This document shows, piece by piece, positions 6,593 to 15,134 of a stretch of 23,730 nt of DNA (the stretch's first letter is position 1; the number at the start of each line of letters is the position of its first letter). The position numbers and the translations under genes were made by a program. The notes below the pieces were generated by a model. The model was not told the DNA's origin. It did not search any database and saw nothing but the letters and a program-made list of their open reading frames with translations. Origin of the DNA: Peptoniphilus sp. Lineage in GTDB: Bacteria > Bacillota > Clostridia > Tissierellales > Peptoniphilaceae. Location of the stretch: the NCBI GenBank assembly GCA_029983555.1, contig JASBZH010000019.1, positions 1 to 23,730 of the forward strand, in the 5' to 3' direction.

Positions 6593-8506
6593 TTATGCGT
6601 CCACGAAATCTGCATATTCTGCATTTTCGGAGATAAAGTCACGTCTTGGTTCTACTTCATGGCCCATCAACATGTCAAATGTCTCGTCTGCCATCTGTAA
6701 ATCGTCTATATTTACCCTTAAAAGAAGCCTGTTGTCTGGGTTCATTGTTGTCTCCCAAAGCTGTTCGTAGTTCATTTCTCCAAGACCTTTGTATCTCTTT
6801 ATCTTTACTTTCTTGTCATTATATTCTTGCATTACAAGTTTGAGCTCTTTGTCATTGTGACAGTATCTCAAAATTTTATTTCCCTTTTCGAGACCATAAA
6901 GTGGAGCCTGTGCAACATATACGTGACCTTCTTCTATAAGAGGTCTCATATATCTAAAGAAGAATGTCAAAAGAAGTGTCATTATGTGGGCACCGTCTAC
7001 GTCGGCATCGGTCATTATTATGATTTTATTGTAGCGAAGTTTTGAAATGTCAAATTCATCGCCTATTCCAGTGCCAAATGCCGTTATCATTGCTCTAATT
7101 TCTGCTGAATTTAATATTCTATCGAGCCTTGCTTTTTCTACATTCATAATTTTACCTCTAAGAGGCAAAATTGCTTGATAGTCTGAATCTCTTCCGTCCT
7201 TTGCAGAACCGCCAGCTGAATTACCTTCGACGATAAATATTTCATTTCTTTCTGGGTCATCATTTTGACAGTCAGCAAGTTTTCCAGGAAGAGTCATGCT
7301 CTCTAGTGTATTTTTCTTTCTAGTTAAGTCCCTTGCGCGCCTTGCCGCTTCTCTTGCACGTCTTGCAGAAAGGGATTTGTCCAAAATCTTTTTACCTATC
7401 TTTGGATTTTCTTCCAAAAATGCTGCCAATTCTTCAGATAAAACTGAGTCGACAACTCCCCTTGTTTCAGAGTTTCCAAGTTTTGTTTTAGTTTGGCCCT
7501 CAAACTGTGGATCTGGAAGTTTTACGCTTATAACTGCAGTAAGTCCCTCTCTTACGTCTTCTCCTGAAAGATTTTCTTCCTTTTCTTTAATTATATTGTT
7601 TTTTCTGCCATAGTCATTTAGAGTACGAGTAAGGGCTGATCTAAATCCTGATAGATGAGTTCCTCCCTCTTCGGTATTTATATTGTTTGCAAAAGTTAAA
7701 ACTACTTCGCTGTAGGATTCTGTATATTGCAAAGCTACTTCGATTGCAGTTTCTTCTCTATTTTCTTCTATATAAATAATTTCGTCGTGAATTGGCTTTT
7801 TCTTTTGATTTATATATTCTACGAAAGACTTAATTCCGCCTTCATAGTAATAAACTTCTTCTTTATTGTGTCTTTTGTCTATGAATTCTATCTTTATGCC
7901 CTTGTTTAAGAAAGCCATCTCTCTAAATCTCTTTGCTAGAGTTTCAAAAGAGAATTCAGTAGTTTCAAAAATTTCTCCATCGGGTTCAAAGTAAATTGTA
8001 GTTCCAGTATCTGATTTATCTACATCTCCAATCACTTCGAGTTCAGTCTTTGCATATCCCCTTGAAAATTCCTGTCTATAAACTTTGCCATCTCTTTTTA
8101 CTGTAGCAACAAGTCTTGTAGATAGTGCATTTACTACGGATACACCTACCCCGTGAAGACCCCCAGAAACTTTGTAAGCACCGTTGTCGAATTTTCCACC
8201 TGCGTGGAGAATTGTAAGTACAGTTTCTACTGTGGATTTGCCAGTTTGTGGGTGTTTTTCTACTGGAATACCAGAACCATTATCAGAAATTTCAACGAAA
8301 CCCTCTTCGTTTATCCTAATAATAATGTGATCACATATACCGGCAAGTGCCTCGTCTATTGAGTTATCTACAACTTCATAAACTAAATGGTGCAGTCCCT
8401 TTGGTCCTGTAGAACCAATGTACATCCCCGGTCTTTTTCTTACTGGTTCAAGACCTTCTAAGACCTGGATGTCGCTGGCACCATAATGCCTATCTGTTTT
8501 TGCCAT
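6593..8506 (-). CDS. gyrB: DNA gyrase subunit B
   Basis: The ATPase subunit of DNA gyrase, 637 residues. The GHKL ATP site is seen in YEVVDNSIDEALAG (N48) and in DNGSGIPVEKHPQTGKS. Next comes the transducer domain, with EGLTAVISVKLPDPQFEGQTK. The TOPRIM domain has EGNSAGGSAKDGRD and DADVDGAHI, which coordinate magnesium at the cleavage site. The C-terminal RYKGLGEMN stretch contacts GyrA. A good ribosome binding site (AGGAG) precedes the ATG. It lies 12 bases downstream of recF and 12 upstream of gyrA in the same leftward run, the common arrangement around firmicute origins. Confidence 0.97.
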   Translation of the reverse strand: MAKTDRHYGASDIQVLEGLEPVRKRPGMYIGSTGPKGLHHLVYEVVDNSIDEALAGICDHIIIRINEEGFVEISDNGSGIPVEKHPQTGKSTVETVLTILHAGGKFDNGAYKVSGGLHGVGVSVVNALSTRLVATVKRDGKVYRQEFSRGYAKTELEVIGDVDKSDTGTTIYFEPDGEIFETTEFSFETLAKRFREMAFLNKGIKIEFIDKRHNKEEVYYYEGGIKSFVEYINQKKKPIHDEIIYIEENREETAIEVALQYTESYSEVVLTFANNINTEEGGTHLSGFRSALTRTLNDYGRKNNIIKEKEENLSGEDVREGLTAVISVKLPDPQFEGQTKTKLGNSETRGVVDSVLSEELAAFLEENPKIGKKILDKSLSARRAREAARRARDLTRKKNTLESMTLPGKLADCQNDDPERNEIFIVEGNSAGGSAKDGRDSDYQAILPLRGKIMNVEKARLDRILNSAEIRAMITAFGTGIGDEFDISKLRYNKIIIMTDADVDGAHIMTLLLTFFFRYMRPLIEEGHVYVAQAPLYGLEKGNKILRYCHNDKELKLVMQEYNDKKVKIKRYKGLGEMNYEQLWETTMNPDNRLLLRVNIDDLQMADETFDMLMGHEVEPRRDFISENAEYADFVDA

Positions 8507-8518
8507 ATTTTCTCCTAT

Positions 8519-9592
8519 CTAAATAATTCTTCCATCACTAATTTGGAAAAATTCTGCATCTATATTCTGCAAATACTTATTTACTTCTGTCGTCGTTATA
8601 AATGTCTGTATATTTTTTAAAGAATATATAAAGTATCTCCTTCTGTTAAAATCCATTTCTGAAAATACATCGTCAAGCAGAAGAATTGGATACTCATTAT
8701 ATAAACTTTTAATTAAATCTGTCTCCGATAATTTGAGACTCAAAACTATGCTTCGCTGCTCGCCTTGGGATCCATATACTTTGGATGAAAGTCTATTTAT
8801 TTTAAAATCCAAATCGTCTCTGTGAGGGCCAATTGTCGTGTACTTTTTCTCCAAGTCCTCATCTAAGCTATTTTCTAAAAGATTTAAATAATTTTCTTTT
8901 AGCTTTTCTTCATCTAAGACTATTGGAACTGTCGAAAGATAAGTTATATTTAAGTCGTCTCCAGAGATATTTTTGTAGTGATACTTTGCAAATTCATTTA
9001 ATTTTTTAATTGTGCGAAGCCTCATTATAATTATCTTTGTGCCAGCCTTTGCGATTTCTCTATTGTAAATATCCAATAAATTTTTGTCCATTTTTATCTT
9101 TAGAAGTTTATTTCTTTCAAATAAAATTTTTCTATATCTCTGATTGTAATAATCGTAGGAAGGCTCGACATTTAAAAGTATCTCATCTAAAAATTTTCGT
9201 CTATTCCCCGGTGAATATTTTATCATATTTAAATCTTCTGGACTAAATATAACTGCAAACCTTGATTTTCGATAATTCAAAGCGCTAACTTTTTCTTCAT
9301 TTATATAAAATTTTTTGTTCTCGTTTTGAAAGATTTCAACTCTATAATCATCCTTGTAATCCTTATTTAAGTATCTAGTGATTATACTTGAACTATCTTC
9401 TCTAATTTTTATAAGTTCGCTATCTTTTGCATTTTTAAAGCTCTTTGACTTTACAGACATATAAATTGCCTCGATCAAATTTGTCTTTCCCGAAGCATTT
9501 GGTCCATATATTATATTTATATTTGAACTTGGTCTAAAACTTAGATTTTTGTAATTTCTAAAATTTAGAAGCTTTAAAAGCTCGAGTTTCAT
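8519..9592 (-). CDS. recF: DNA replication and repair protein RecF
   Basis: An SMC/ABC-type ATPase that with RecO and RecR loads RecA at single-strand gaps and stalled forks. It has 357 residues, a usual length. The Walker A motif is GPNASGKT at 30-37. The ABC signature appears as YGSQGEQRS and the Walker B as ILLLDDVFSEMD near the C terminus. The ATG overlaps the stop of the preceding S4-domain gene by four bases (ATGA), so translation is coupled. GGTGAG serves as ribosome binding site. Confidence 0.96.
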   Translation of the reverse strand: MKLELLKLLNFRNYKNLSFRPSSNINIIYGPNASGKTNLIEAIYMSVKSKSFKNAKDSELIKIREDSSSIITRYLNKDYKDDYRVEIFQNENKKFYINEEKVSALNYRKSRFAVIFSPEDLNMIKYSPGNRRKFLDEILLNVEPSYDYYNQRYRKILFERNKLLKIKMDKNLLDIYNREIAKAGTKIIIMRLRTIKKLNEFAKYHYKNISGDDLNITYLSTVPIVLDEEKLKENYLNLLENSLDEDLEKKYTTIGPHRDDLDFKINRLSSKVYGSQGEQRSIVLSLKLSETDLIKSLYNEYPILLLDDVFSEMDFNRRRYFIYSLKNIQTFITTTEVNKYLQNIDAEFFQISDGRII

Positions 9593-9807
9593 TTCTCACC
9601 AATTTCGACAATATTTCCGTCAAATTCAATTTCATCTTTTGGATAGAGCTTTTTGCCCCTTCTCGTTTCGACTTCTCCATTTACCTTTACGAGTCCTTCT
9701 TTAATTACACTCTTGGCAAGTCCTCCAGTATCGCAAAGTCCTGAAAATTTAAGGAGGGAGTCAAGTTTTATAAATTCGTCTTCTATTTCAATAATTCTTT
9801 TTTCCAT
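9589..9807 (-). CDS. yaaA: S4-domain RNA-binding protein YaaA (RlbA-like)
   Basis: A 72-residue protein made of a single S4 RNA-binding domain. KLDSLLKFSGLCDTGGLAKSVIKEGLVKVNGEVETRRGKKLYPKDEI matches the alpha-L fold shared with ribosomal protein S4 and RluD-type enzymes. The position between dnaN and recF is that of B. subtilis yaaA, whose product has been linked to large ribosomal subunit assembly. It starts one base after the dnaN stop and overlaps recF by four bases. Confidence 0.9.
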   Translation of the reverse strand: MEKRIIEIEDEFIKLDSLLKFSGLCDTGGLAKSVIKEGLVKVNGEVETRRGKKLYPKDEIEFDGNIVEIGEK

Positions 9808-9808
9808 A

Positions 9809-10903
9809 TTATCCCGCCAATCTTACAGGTAAAACTAAATAAATATAACTGTCATCTTCCACTTCAGTTATTATGAGTGGATTTACAGAATCCATAAAGT
9901 TTAGCATAATATCTTCAGTCTCTAAAGTTTTTACTCCGTCTAAAATGTACTTTGAATTAAAGGCAATCTTTAAACTTTCAGAATTTTCTGAAGTTTCTAC
10001 CTTTTCAAAGACATCTCCAATCTCGGAGTTACTCTTAATTTCAATTAAATTATCTTCTATATTAAACTTTATTAAATTTGCCCTGTCTTCCCTTGCAAGT
10101 AGAGATGCTCTTTCTACTGCCGATTGAAACTCGTGTCTATTGACTTTGCAGCTTATAATATTATCATCTCTTAATAGACCGTTGTAGTTAAAAAATTCAC
10201 CGCTCAAAAGAGTTGAATAAAATACAGTGTTGTTAAATGAGAAGATTATATTATTTCTAGAAATTTTTATATCTATTTCACTTTCGTCATCTAAAATTTT
10301 TACAAGTTCATTTAATGATCTCGATGGAATTATGATTTGATTTTCAAAATCGCTATTTTTAACTATCTTTTGAATTGCCATTCTAAATCCGTCCAGTGCT
10401 ACAAAGTTTATAAAATCTCTTTTTATATCCATTAAAACACCTGTAAAAATAATTCTAGTTTCATCTTGAGAAACTGCAAAAGTTGTCTTTCTTACAGTAT
10501 TTTTAATTTGACTAGATGTAAGCTTTAGACTTTTGTATTCGTCAATTCTCGGTAAATCTGGATAATCTTCAGCATTTTGAACGCTAATATTAAATATAGA
10601 TTCACCGCATCTCAAATTCATATTGTAATTTTCTACATTTATATCGACTAAATCATTGTTTAATTTTCTTATAATATCTCCAAATAGTCTAGAGTTAATT
10701 ACTATATTTCCCTCTTCTTCAACTATACAGCTACATTTTGTTTCAATACTAATTTCAGTATCAGTTGCAGTTAAAGTAAGTGTGTTTTCACTTGCACTTA
10801 ATTTAATTCCTTCTAATATTTGCATTGTTGTCCTAGCAGAAATTGCTTTTTGAACTATTTGGATATGTCTAGCCAATTCTTTTCTATTTATGCGTATTTT
10901 CAT
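9809..10903 (-). CDS. dnaN: DNA polymerase III beta subunit (sliding clamp)
   Basis: The processivity clamp that encircles DNA and tethers the replicative polymerase and other clamp-binding proteins. It has 364 residues, the usual length for three tandem clamp domains of about 120 residues each. The N-terminal MKIRINRKELARHIQIVQKAI and the terminal LVLPVRLAG (family consensus M/LPVRL) are characteristic. A strong AGGAGG site precedes the ATG, almost identical to the dnaA leader. The gap upstream to dnaA (10904-11046) carries DnaA boxes and TAG repeats, so dnaN expression and origin function share this DNA. Confidence 0.97.
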   Translation of the reverse strand: MKIRINRKELARHIQIVQKAISARTTMQILEGIKLSASENTLTLTATDTEISIETKCSCIVEEEGNIVINSRLFGDIIRKLNNDLVDINVENYNMNLRCGESIFNISVQNAEDYPDLPRIDEYKSLKLTSSQIKNTVRKTTFAVSQDETRIIFTGVLMDIKRDFINFVALDGFRMAIQKIVKNSDFENQIIIPSRSLNELVKILDDESEIDIKISRNNIIFSFNNTVFYSTLLSGEFFNYNGLLRDDNIISCKVNRHEFQSAVERASLLAREDRANLIKFNIEDNLIEIKSNSEIGDVFEKVETSENSESLKIAFNSKYILDGVKTLETEDIMLNFMDSVNPLIITEVEDDSYIYLVLPVRLAG

Positions 10904-10931
10904 ATTTCCTCCTAGAAAATAGTATATTAAA

Positions 10932-11048
10932 TAGTAATAATAGTAGGGCCTGTGAATTTGTTGATAAGTTATCCTAACCGCTATTAATATTAACTTATTA
11001 ACTTTGATAAAATGTGGATAACTTTTAATAACTCAGAAGTTATCCACT
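10932..11048. promoter_or_regulatory. Origin unwinding element between dnaA and dnaN (DnaA trios and boxes)
   Basis: Five contiguous triplets TAG-TAA-TAA-TAG-TAG (10932-10946) are followed by a short GC cluster GGCC (10947-10950). Beyond it are DnaA boxes TGTTGATAA (10959-10967), a perfect TGTGGATAA (11013-11021) and TTATCCACT (11040-11048, overlapping the dnaA stop). In B. subtilis the same arrangement in the same gap (boxes, GC cluster, DnaA-trio, AT-rich DNA next to dnaN) is where DnaA opens the duplex. The match of order, orientation and location is close. Function here is inferred. Confidence 0.75.
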
Positions 11049-12396
11049 AGTCTTTAATTTCCTTAATCAAATTAGTTATCTCTATTTTAAATACTGGGTC
11101 ATTTTCCATATCATTTTCTATCTTGTCATAGGCGTGAATTACAGTTGAGTGATCGCGCCCTCCAAATACATCTCCTATTTTAGGAAGACTAAGATCAGTT
11201 AGCTCTCTTGTAATATACATGGCTATTTGCCTTGGATAAGCTATCGCCTTAGTTCTCTTTTTAGAGTCCATATCTTCTATAGTGATGTCGTATTTTTTTG
11301 AAATAACAGATTTAATGTATTCTCCTGTAATTTTCTTTTTGGCCTTACTTTCGTATATATCTTTTAAAACAATGGCTGCACTATCTACTGAAATTTCTGA
11401 ATCAGTTAGCTTTGAGTAAGCCATAACCTTAGATAGAGCTCCTTCAAGTTCTCTGATATTGCTCCTTACATTTTCTGCGATAAAGTAAATTACCTCTTCA
11501 GATACATCAAAACCTTCAGAATCTGCCTTGTTTTTTAGAATAGCAATTCTCGTTTCAAGATCTGGTGCAGAAATATCTACTACAAGCCCCCATGCAAATC
11601 TTGAAACCAACCTCTCTTCAAGGGATTTTATTTCCTTAGGTGGCTTATCTGATGTAAGCACGATTTGCTTGTTTTGCTCGTGAAGTTCGTTAAAAGTATG
11701 GAAAAATTCTTCCTGAGTCCTGTCTTTATCAGCTATAAACTGAATATCATCAATTAATAATAGATCTACTTTTCGATATTTGTGTCTAAATTCTTCATTT
11801 TTATTAGTTTGAATTGAATTTATAAGTTCATTGGTAAACTGCTCACTAGTTACATATAGTATTTTTTTAGTTGGGTCTTGGCCCAGTACAAAGTGGCCTA
11901 TAGCCTGCATTAAGTGAGTTTTGCCAAGTCCAACTCCACCGTATATAAATAGAGGATTTGAAAAAGAATTTCTTGGATTCTCGTAATTCTCAGCAACGGC
12001 AAGAGCTGCAGCATGGGCAAATTCGTTACTTTTGCCAACTACAAAAGTTTCAAAAGTATATTTTGGATTGAGTCTTGTTGAATTTAAAAATGACTTATTG
12101 ACAAATGATGCTGGAGTCATGTTTTCGGCTTCTGCTTCGGATATAATCGTCACATCAAAATCTATTCCCGTAACGTCTTTAAGTGCTGAAACCACGATGT
12201 CAAAGTGTCTTTTATTATTAGCAAGATAATCTCTGATAAAGTCAGAAGGAACTGTAATTATTATACTTTTATTGTCGTAGTCTACTGATTTAGGCAGCAT
12301 TCTAGAAAACCAAGTAGAATAAGTAACTTGAGACATGGATTTCTTTTCCAATTGCTTTAAGAAAGATTCCCACATAGTGGAAAGTTTTGGATCCAT
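11047..12396 (-). CDS. dnaA: Chromosomal replication initiator DnaA
   Basis: An AAA+ ATPase that binds DnaA boxes and melts the origin. It has 449 residues. Domain I (about 1-80) is the N-terminal helicase/partner-binding region, followed by a short linker. The AAA+ core has Walker A GGVGLGKT at 153-160 and Walker B LLLIDDIQF. The C-terminal DNA-binding domain carries the diagnostic GGRDHSTVIHAYDKI at 412-426. The start has a strong ribosome binding site (GGAGGAAAT before ATG). Upstream lies a large array of DnaA boxes, so autoregulation is expected. It is divergently transcribed from rpmH across oriC. Confidence 0.98.
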   Translation of the reverse strand: MDPKLSTMWESFLKQLEKKSMSQVTYSTWFSRMLPKSVDYDNKSIIITVPSDFIRDYLANNKRHFDIVVSALKDVTGIDFDVTIISEAEAENMTPASFVNKSFLNSTRLNPKYTFETFVVGKSNEFAHAAALAVAENYENPRNSFSNPLFIYGGVGLGKTHLMQAIGHFVLGQDPTKKILYVTSEQFTNELINSIQTNKNEEFRHKYRKVDLLLIDDIQFIADKDRTQEEFFHTFNELHEQNKQIVLTSDKPPKEIKSLEERLVSRFAWGLVVDISAPDLETRIAILKNKADSEGFDVSEEVIYFIAENVRSNIRELEGALSKVMAYSKLTDSEISVDSAAIVLKDIYESKAKKKITGEYIKSVISKKYDITIEDMDSKKRTKAIAYPRQIAMYITRELTDLSLPKIGDVFGGRDHSTVIHAYDKIENDMENDPVFKIEITNLIKEIKD

Positions 12397-12465
12397 ATTT
12401 CCTCCTTTATTAACAATTTATGATTGTTTAAAAATTAATATGTATAAAGTTATCAACATATGTTG

Positions 12466-12505
12466 ATAGACTGTTGATAACAGAGATATCAACAGTCTAT
12501 TTTTT
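12466..12505. repeat. Perfect 14-bp hairpin built from DnaA boxes, with T tail
   Basis: ATAGACTGTTGATA (12466-12479) and TATCAACAGTCTAT (12487-12500) are perfectly complementary, with a seven-base loop and six T residues at 12500-12505 on the plus strand. Read rightwards it has the form of a terminator; read leftwards it would lie in the dnaA leader. Each arm contains a DnaA-box core, so it could also act as a paired binding site. Confidence 0.7.
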
Positions 12506-12513
12506 GTAAAATG

Positions 12514-12541
12514 TTTATATCTATACTGTAATAACAGTGAA
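12514..12541 (-). promoter_or_regulatory. Possible dnaA promoter
   Basis: Read leftwards, TTCACT (12536-12541) and TATAAA (12514-12519) are separated by 16 bases, a plausible vegetative promoter with a weak -35. A short inverted repeat ACTGT-AATA-ACAGT (12525-12538) overlaps the spacer and -35. Transcription would start near 12507 and run through the 14-bp hairpin before reaching the dnaA ATG. Confidence 0.35.
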
Positions 12542-12831
12542 ATTACTAAAAACTAAAAAATATAAATAAACTTATCAACAACTTATGCACAAAATGTTAA
12601 TAAATTTATTTATAAACAGTTTTATTTTTATCTACATACATATAATATTTATCCACATATATTTTAACAAATATGACCATACTTATCAACATCTTGACTT
12701 TGTAGGAGTCAATGTTTGAGCTACTTCTATAAAGTTTTAAATATTTTTTTAATGACATTCTTTACTATGTTTAGTTTTTATTTATTAAAAGATAAAAAAA
12801 TATATATAATGTAGAAAATGCTTCTAAACTC

Positions 12832-12860
12832 TTGACAACTTGGGCTTTTCTCAATAAAAT
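12832..12860 (+). promoter_or_regulatory. rpmH operon promoter, vegetative sigma type
   Basis: TTGACA at 12832-12837 and TAAAAT at 12855-12860 with a 17-base spacer, 27 bases before the rpmH ATG. A perfect -35, a one-mismatch -10 and optimal spacing predict strong expression, as expected for a ribosomal protein gene. A GAGGTG ribosome binding site follows at about 12875-12880. Confidence 0.8.
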
Positions 12861-12886
12861 AGTAAAGATGAAATGAGGTGAATACA

Positions 12887-13021
12887 ATGAAAAGAACATA
12901 CCAACCTAAAAACAAACAAAGAAAAAGAGAACACGGTTTTCGTGCAAGAATGAGAACTAAATCAGGTAGAGCAGTGTTGAGCGCTAGAAGAAGAAAAGGT
13001 AGAAAGAAATTATCAGCTTAA
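12887..13021 (+). CDS. rpmH: 50S ribosomal protein L34
   Basis: A 44-residue, highly basic protein of the large ribosomal subunit. It begins MKRTYQPKNKQRKREHGF, continues with RARMRTKSGRAVLSARRRKGR and ends KKLSA, matching L34 throughout and in its usual length of 44-46. It is the first gene rightwards from oriC and heads the rnpA-yidD-yidC-jag operon. A GAGGTG site precedes the ATG, and a strong promoter lies just upstream. Confidence 0.97.
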   Translation: MKRTYQPKNKQRKREHGFRARMRTKSGRAVLSARRRKGRKKLSA

Positions 13022-13028
13022 GTTAAAA

Positions 13029-13361
13029 ATGAAGGATTGTTATTTAAAGAAAAATAGTGAATTTCAAAGAGTGTATCACGCGCGCAATATTTCTGGATCT
13101 AAGTATCTTACTTTATTTACTCTAAAAAACAACAGAGACTATCCGAGAATTGGCATTACTGCCACTAAAAAGGTGGGAAATGCTGTAAAGAGAAATTTTG
13201 TAAAGAGAAGGCTAAAAAGTATATGTCGCGACAATTATGACAAATTAAAAGGCGGATATGACTATGTATTTGTCGTAAAGAAAGGCGCTTGTGAAGCAGT
13301 CTTTAAAGATCTTAGATACTCTTATTTGAATGTCTTAAAGAGACAAAAGAAGGTGAAGTAA
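13029..13361 (+). CDS. rnpA: Ribonuclease P protein component
   Basis: The basic protein cofactor of the RNase P ribozyme, which trims the 5' leader from precursor tRNAs. It has 110 residues, a normal length. The conserved RNA-binding motif is KKVGNAVKRNFVKRRLK at about 47-63, and RIGITATKKVGNAVKRN contains the family signature. It starts seven bases after the rpmH stop. No good ribosome binding site is visible, so re-initiation from rpmH translation is likely and would keep RnpA low relative to L34. Confidence 0.95.
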   Translation: MKDCYLKKNSEFQRVYHARNISGSKYLTLFTLKNNRDYPRIGITATKKVGNAVKRNFVKRRLKSICRDNYDKLKGGYDYVFVVKKGACEAVFKDLRYSYLNVLKRQKKVK

Positions 13362-13364
13362 TTT

Positions 13365-13580
13365 TTGAAAAGAATTTGCATGATTTTGATTCGTTTTTAT
13401 CAAAAGGTTATTTCAAGATATATTCTTGTTGGTAGACACTGCAGATTCACGCCTACATGTTCACAATATAGTTATGAAGCCTATGAAAAGTATGGGTTTT
13501 TTAAGGGAACTTACCTTTCTATTAGAAGGATTCTAAGATGTAACCCATTTCACGAAGGCGGATACGATCCTCTCATTTAA
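13365..13580 (+). CDS. yidD: Membrane protein insertion efficiency factor YidD
   Basis: A 71-residue protein of the YidD family, thought to help YidC insert membrane proteins. It has an amphipathic N-terminal segment, then the diagnostic HCRFTPTCSQYSYEAYEKYG with its conserved cysteines, and a further CNPFHEGGYDP near the end. The start is TTG at 13365-13367, supported by AAGGTG at 13350-13355, three bases after the rnpA stop. The position between rnpA and yidC is the standard one. Confidence 0.94.
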   Translation: MKRICMILIRFYQKVISRYILVGRHCRFTPTCSQYSYEAYEKYGFFKGTYLSIRRILRCNPFHEGGYDPLI

Positions 13581-13598
13581 TATTGGAGGAAATAATTA

Positions 13599-14333
13599 AT
13601 GAATTTCATTAGTACTATACTAGGTAGTTTTGTTAGGCTGATTTATAATTTTCTTGTTGGGGTAATACCGCAAGAGCCAGCCAGCATGTCTTTTTATGCG
13701 CTATCTATAATTATTGCTACTATCATTATTAAGGTACTTATTTTGCCACTTAATATTTCTCAGACTAAAAATCAAAAGAAGATGGCAAAGCTCCAACCTC
13801 AAATTATGGAGCTTCAAAGAAAGTACAAAAATGATCCACAGACCCTTGCAGCAAAGCAACAGAAGCTTTACAAGGAATCTGACTACAAGATGAGTGCAGG
13901 TTGTCTTCCAATGATTATAACTCTTGTAGTTTTAATGGCATTTTATAGGGTATTTTTATATCCTCAAACTTATGTATTTACCGAGCCAGGTGTATATGAA
14001 TCTATTAGCAAAAGCTTTTTTCACATTGCCGACTTGGACTTACCAGATAAGACTTTGATTATGCCGCTTGTAGCTGCTGTAACTACTTTCTTAGTTAGTT
14101 TTATCACTAGTAAAAACCCTGCAACTCAAAATGCTGGAGCTGGAGCAGATCAAGCTCAATCTATGATGAAATCAATGATGATTGTAATGCCAATTATGAT
14201 CTTTATCATGGGTAAAAATTTTGCCGCAGGTCTTGTAATTTATTGGACAGTTTCTAATATATTTGCCATTGTTCAACAACTGATAACTAATAAGATTGTT
14301 AAAGACGAAGTTGAAGAGGTTAATGAAAAATAA
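13599..14333 (+). CDS. yidC: Membrane protein insertase YidC/Oxa1 family
   Basis: A 244-residue integral membrane insertase that works alone or with SecYEG. Five hydrophobic helices are visible at about 34-52, 101-121, 153-171, 192-205 and 208-229. A charged cytoplasmic hairpin (54-98, QTKNQKKMAKLQPQI...) lies between the first two. The conserved positive residue in the hydrophilic groove of the first helix, arginine in B. subtilis SpoIIIJ (IIIRLLILPL), is lysine K45 here (IIIKVLILPL). No lipoprotein cysteine is seen at the N terminus, unlike Bacillus YidC1. GGAGGA at 13585-13590 is the ribosome binding site. Confidence 0.95.
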   Translation: MNFISTILGSFVRLIYNFLVGVIPQEPASMSFYALSIIIATIIIKVLILPLNISQTKNQKKMAKLQPQIMELQRKYKNDPQTLAAKQQKLYKESDYKMSAGCLPMIITLVVLMAFYRVFLYPQTYVFTEPGVYESISKSFFHIADLDLPDKTLIMPLVAAVTTFLVSFITSKNPATQNAGAGADQAQSMMKSMMIVMPIMIFIMGKNFAAGLVIYWTVSNIFAIVQQLITNKIVKDEVEEVNEK

Positions 14334-15133
14334 TGAATTATGTAATTAAAACGGGAAAATCCGTAGATGAAGCAGTAAGAGAGGCTCTTAATGAGCTAAA
14401 TGTTACTCGTGAAGATGCGAATATCGAAGTTTTGGAAGAAGGTCAAAAGGGATTTTTGGGACTTATCGGTTCTAAAGATGCCACTGTCAAAGTTTCTAAA
14501 AAGACAGATGACACTAAGAGCATTTTAAACGAGATTTTTAGCGAAAATATTGAACCAGAGAAGAGCCAAGAGGACGTTTACGAAAGTGAACCTGAAATTG
14601 AAAATAATGTTTTTCATGATGAAAGTGAAGTTATAGAAAAAACAGATAGAACAGAAGAAATAGATGAGGATCAAATAATAGTTGAGACTGCAAATGAATT
14701 TATGACAAAGATCCTCGACACTTTCGAACTTCAAAATGAAATGAAGGTAGTTTTGGAAGATGATAATCTCAAAGTAAATGTGCTTGGAGATGAAAATAAA
14801 CTTGGAATTTTGATAGGAAAAAGAGGAGTTACTCTAGATTCTATTCAATATATTTTGAGTTTAATTGTAAACAAGAAATCTTCAAGATATATAAGGGTTA
14901 CTTTGGACACAAGTGGATACAGAGAAAAGAGGAAGAAAACTTTAGAAGAGCTTGCTAAAAAGCTTGCAAATAAAGTTATTAAATCTGGAAGACCTGTAAG
15001 ACTTGAGCCAATGAACACTTATGAGAGAAAAATCATTCACACTTCACTTCAAGATTTTGAGGGAGTTATAACTCATTCTGAGGGAAAAGACCCATTCAGA
15101 AAAGTTGTCATTCAAAAAGAAAGAAAATATTAA
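14333..15133 (+). CDS. jag: Jag/KhpB RNA-binding protein
   Basis: A 266-residue protein with three parts. The Jag_N domain is at 1-55 (VIKTGKSVDEAVREAL, GQKGFLGLIGSK). An acidic, probably disordered linker covers about 57-115. A KH domain at about 135-190 has the nucleic-acid-binding loop GKRG at 162-165, and an R3H domain at about 195-265 has the R232-xxx-H236 motif. Jag/KhpB binds RNA with KhpA and influences cell elongation and division in streptococci and lactobacilli. Its ATG overlaps the yidC stop by one base (TAATG). It is the last gene of the rpmH operon. Confidence 0.94.
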   Translation: MNYVIKTGKSVDEAVREALNELNVTREDANIEVLEEGQKGFLGLIGSKDATVKVSKKTDDTKSILNEIFSENIEPEKSQEDVYESEPEIENNVFHDESEVIEKTDRTEEIDEDQIIVETANEFMTKILDTFELQNEMKVVLEDDNLKVNVLGDENKLGILIGKRGVTLDSIQYILSLIVNKKSSRYIRVTLDTSGYREKRKKTLEELAKKLANKVIKSGRPVRLEPMNTYERKIIHTSLQDFEGVITHSEGKDPFRKVVIQKERKY

Positions 15134-15134
15134 G

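Larger units (their letters stand above)
12450..12691. other. oriC: oriC DnaA-box cluster upstream of dnaA
   Basis: Clear boxes are TTATCAACA at 12450-12458, TGTTGATAG at 12461-12469, TGTTGATAA at 12472-12480, ATATCAACA at 12486-12494, TTATCAACA at 12572-12580, TTATGCACA at 12583-12591, TTATCTACA at 12628-12636, the perfect consensus TTATCCACA at 12649-12657, and TTATCAACA at 12683-12691. Boxes closest to dnaA alternate in orientation, while the far five all read rightwards. The rest of the dnaA-rpmH gap (12397-12886) is AT-rich, especially 12728-12815, and holds the rpmH promoter. Together with the cluster at 10932-11048 this forms a bipartite origin around dnaA, as in B. subtilis. Confidence 0.9.
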
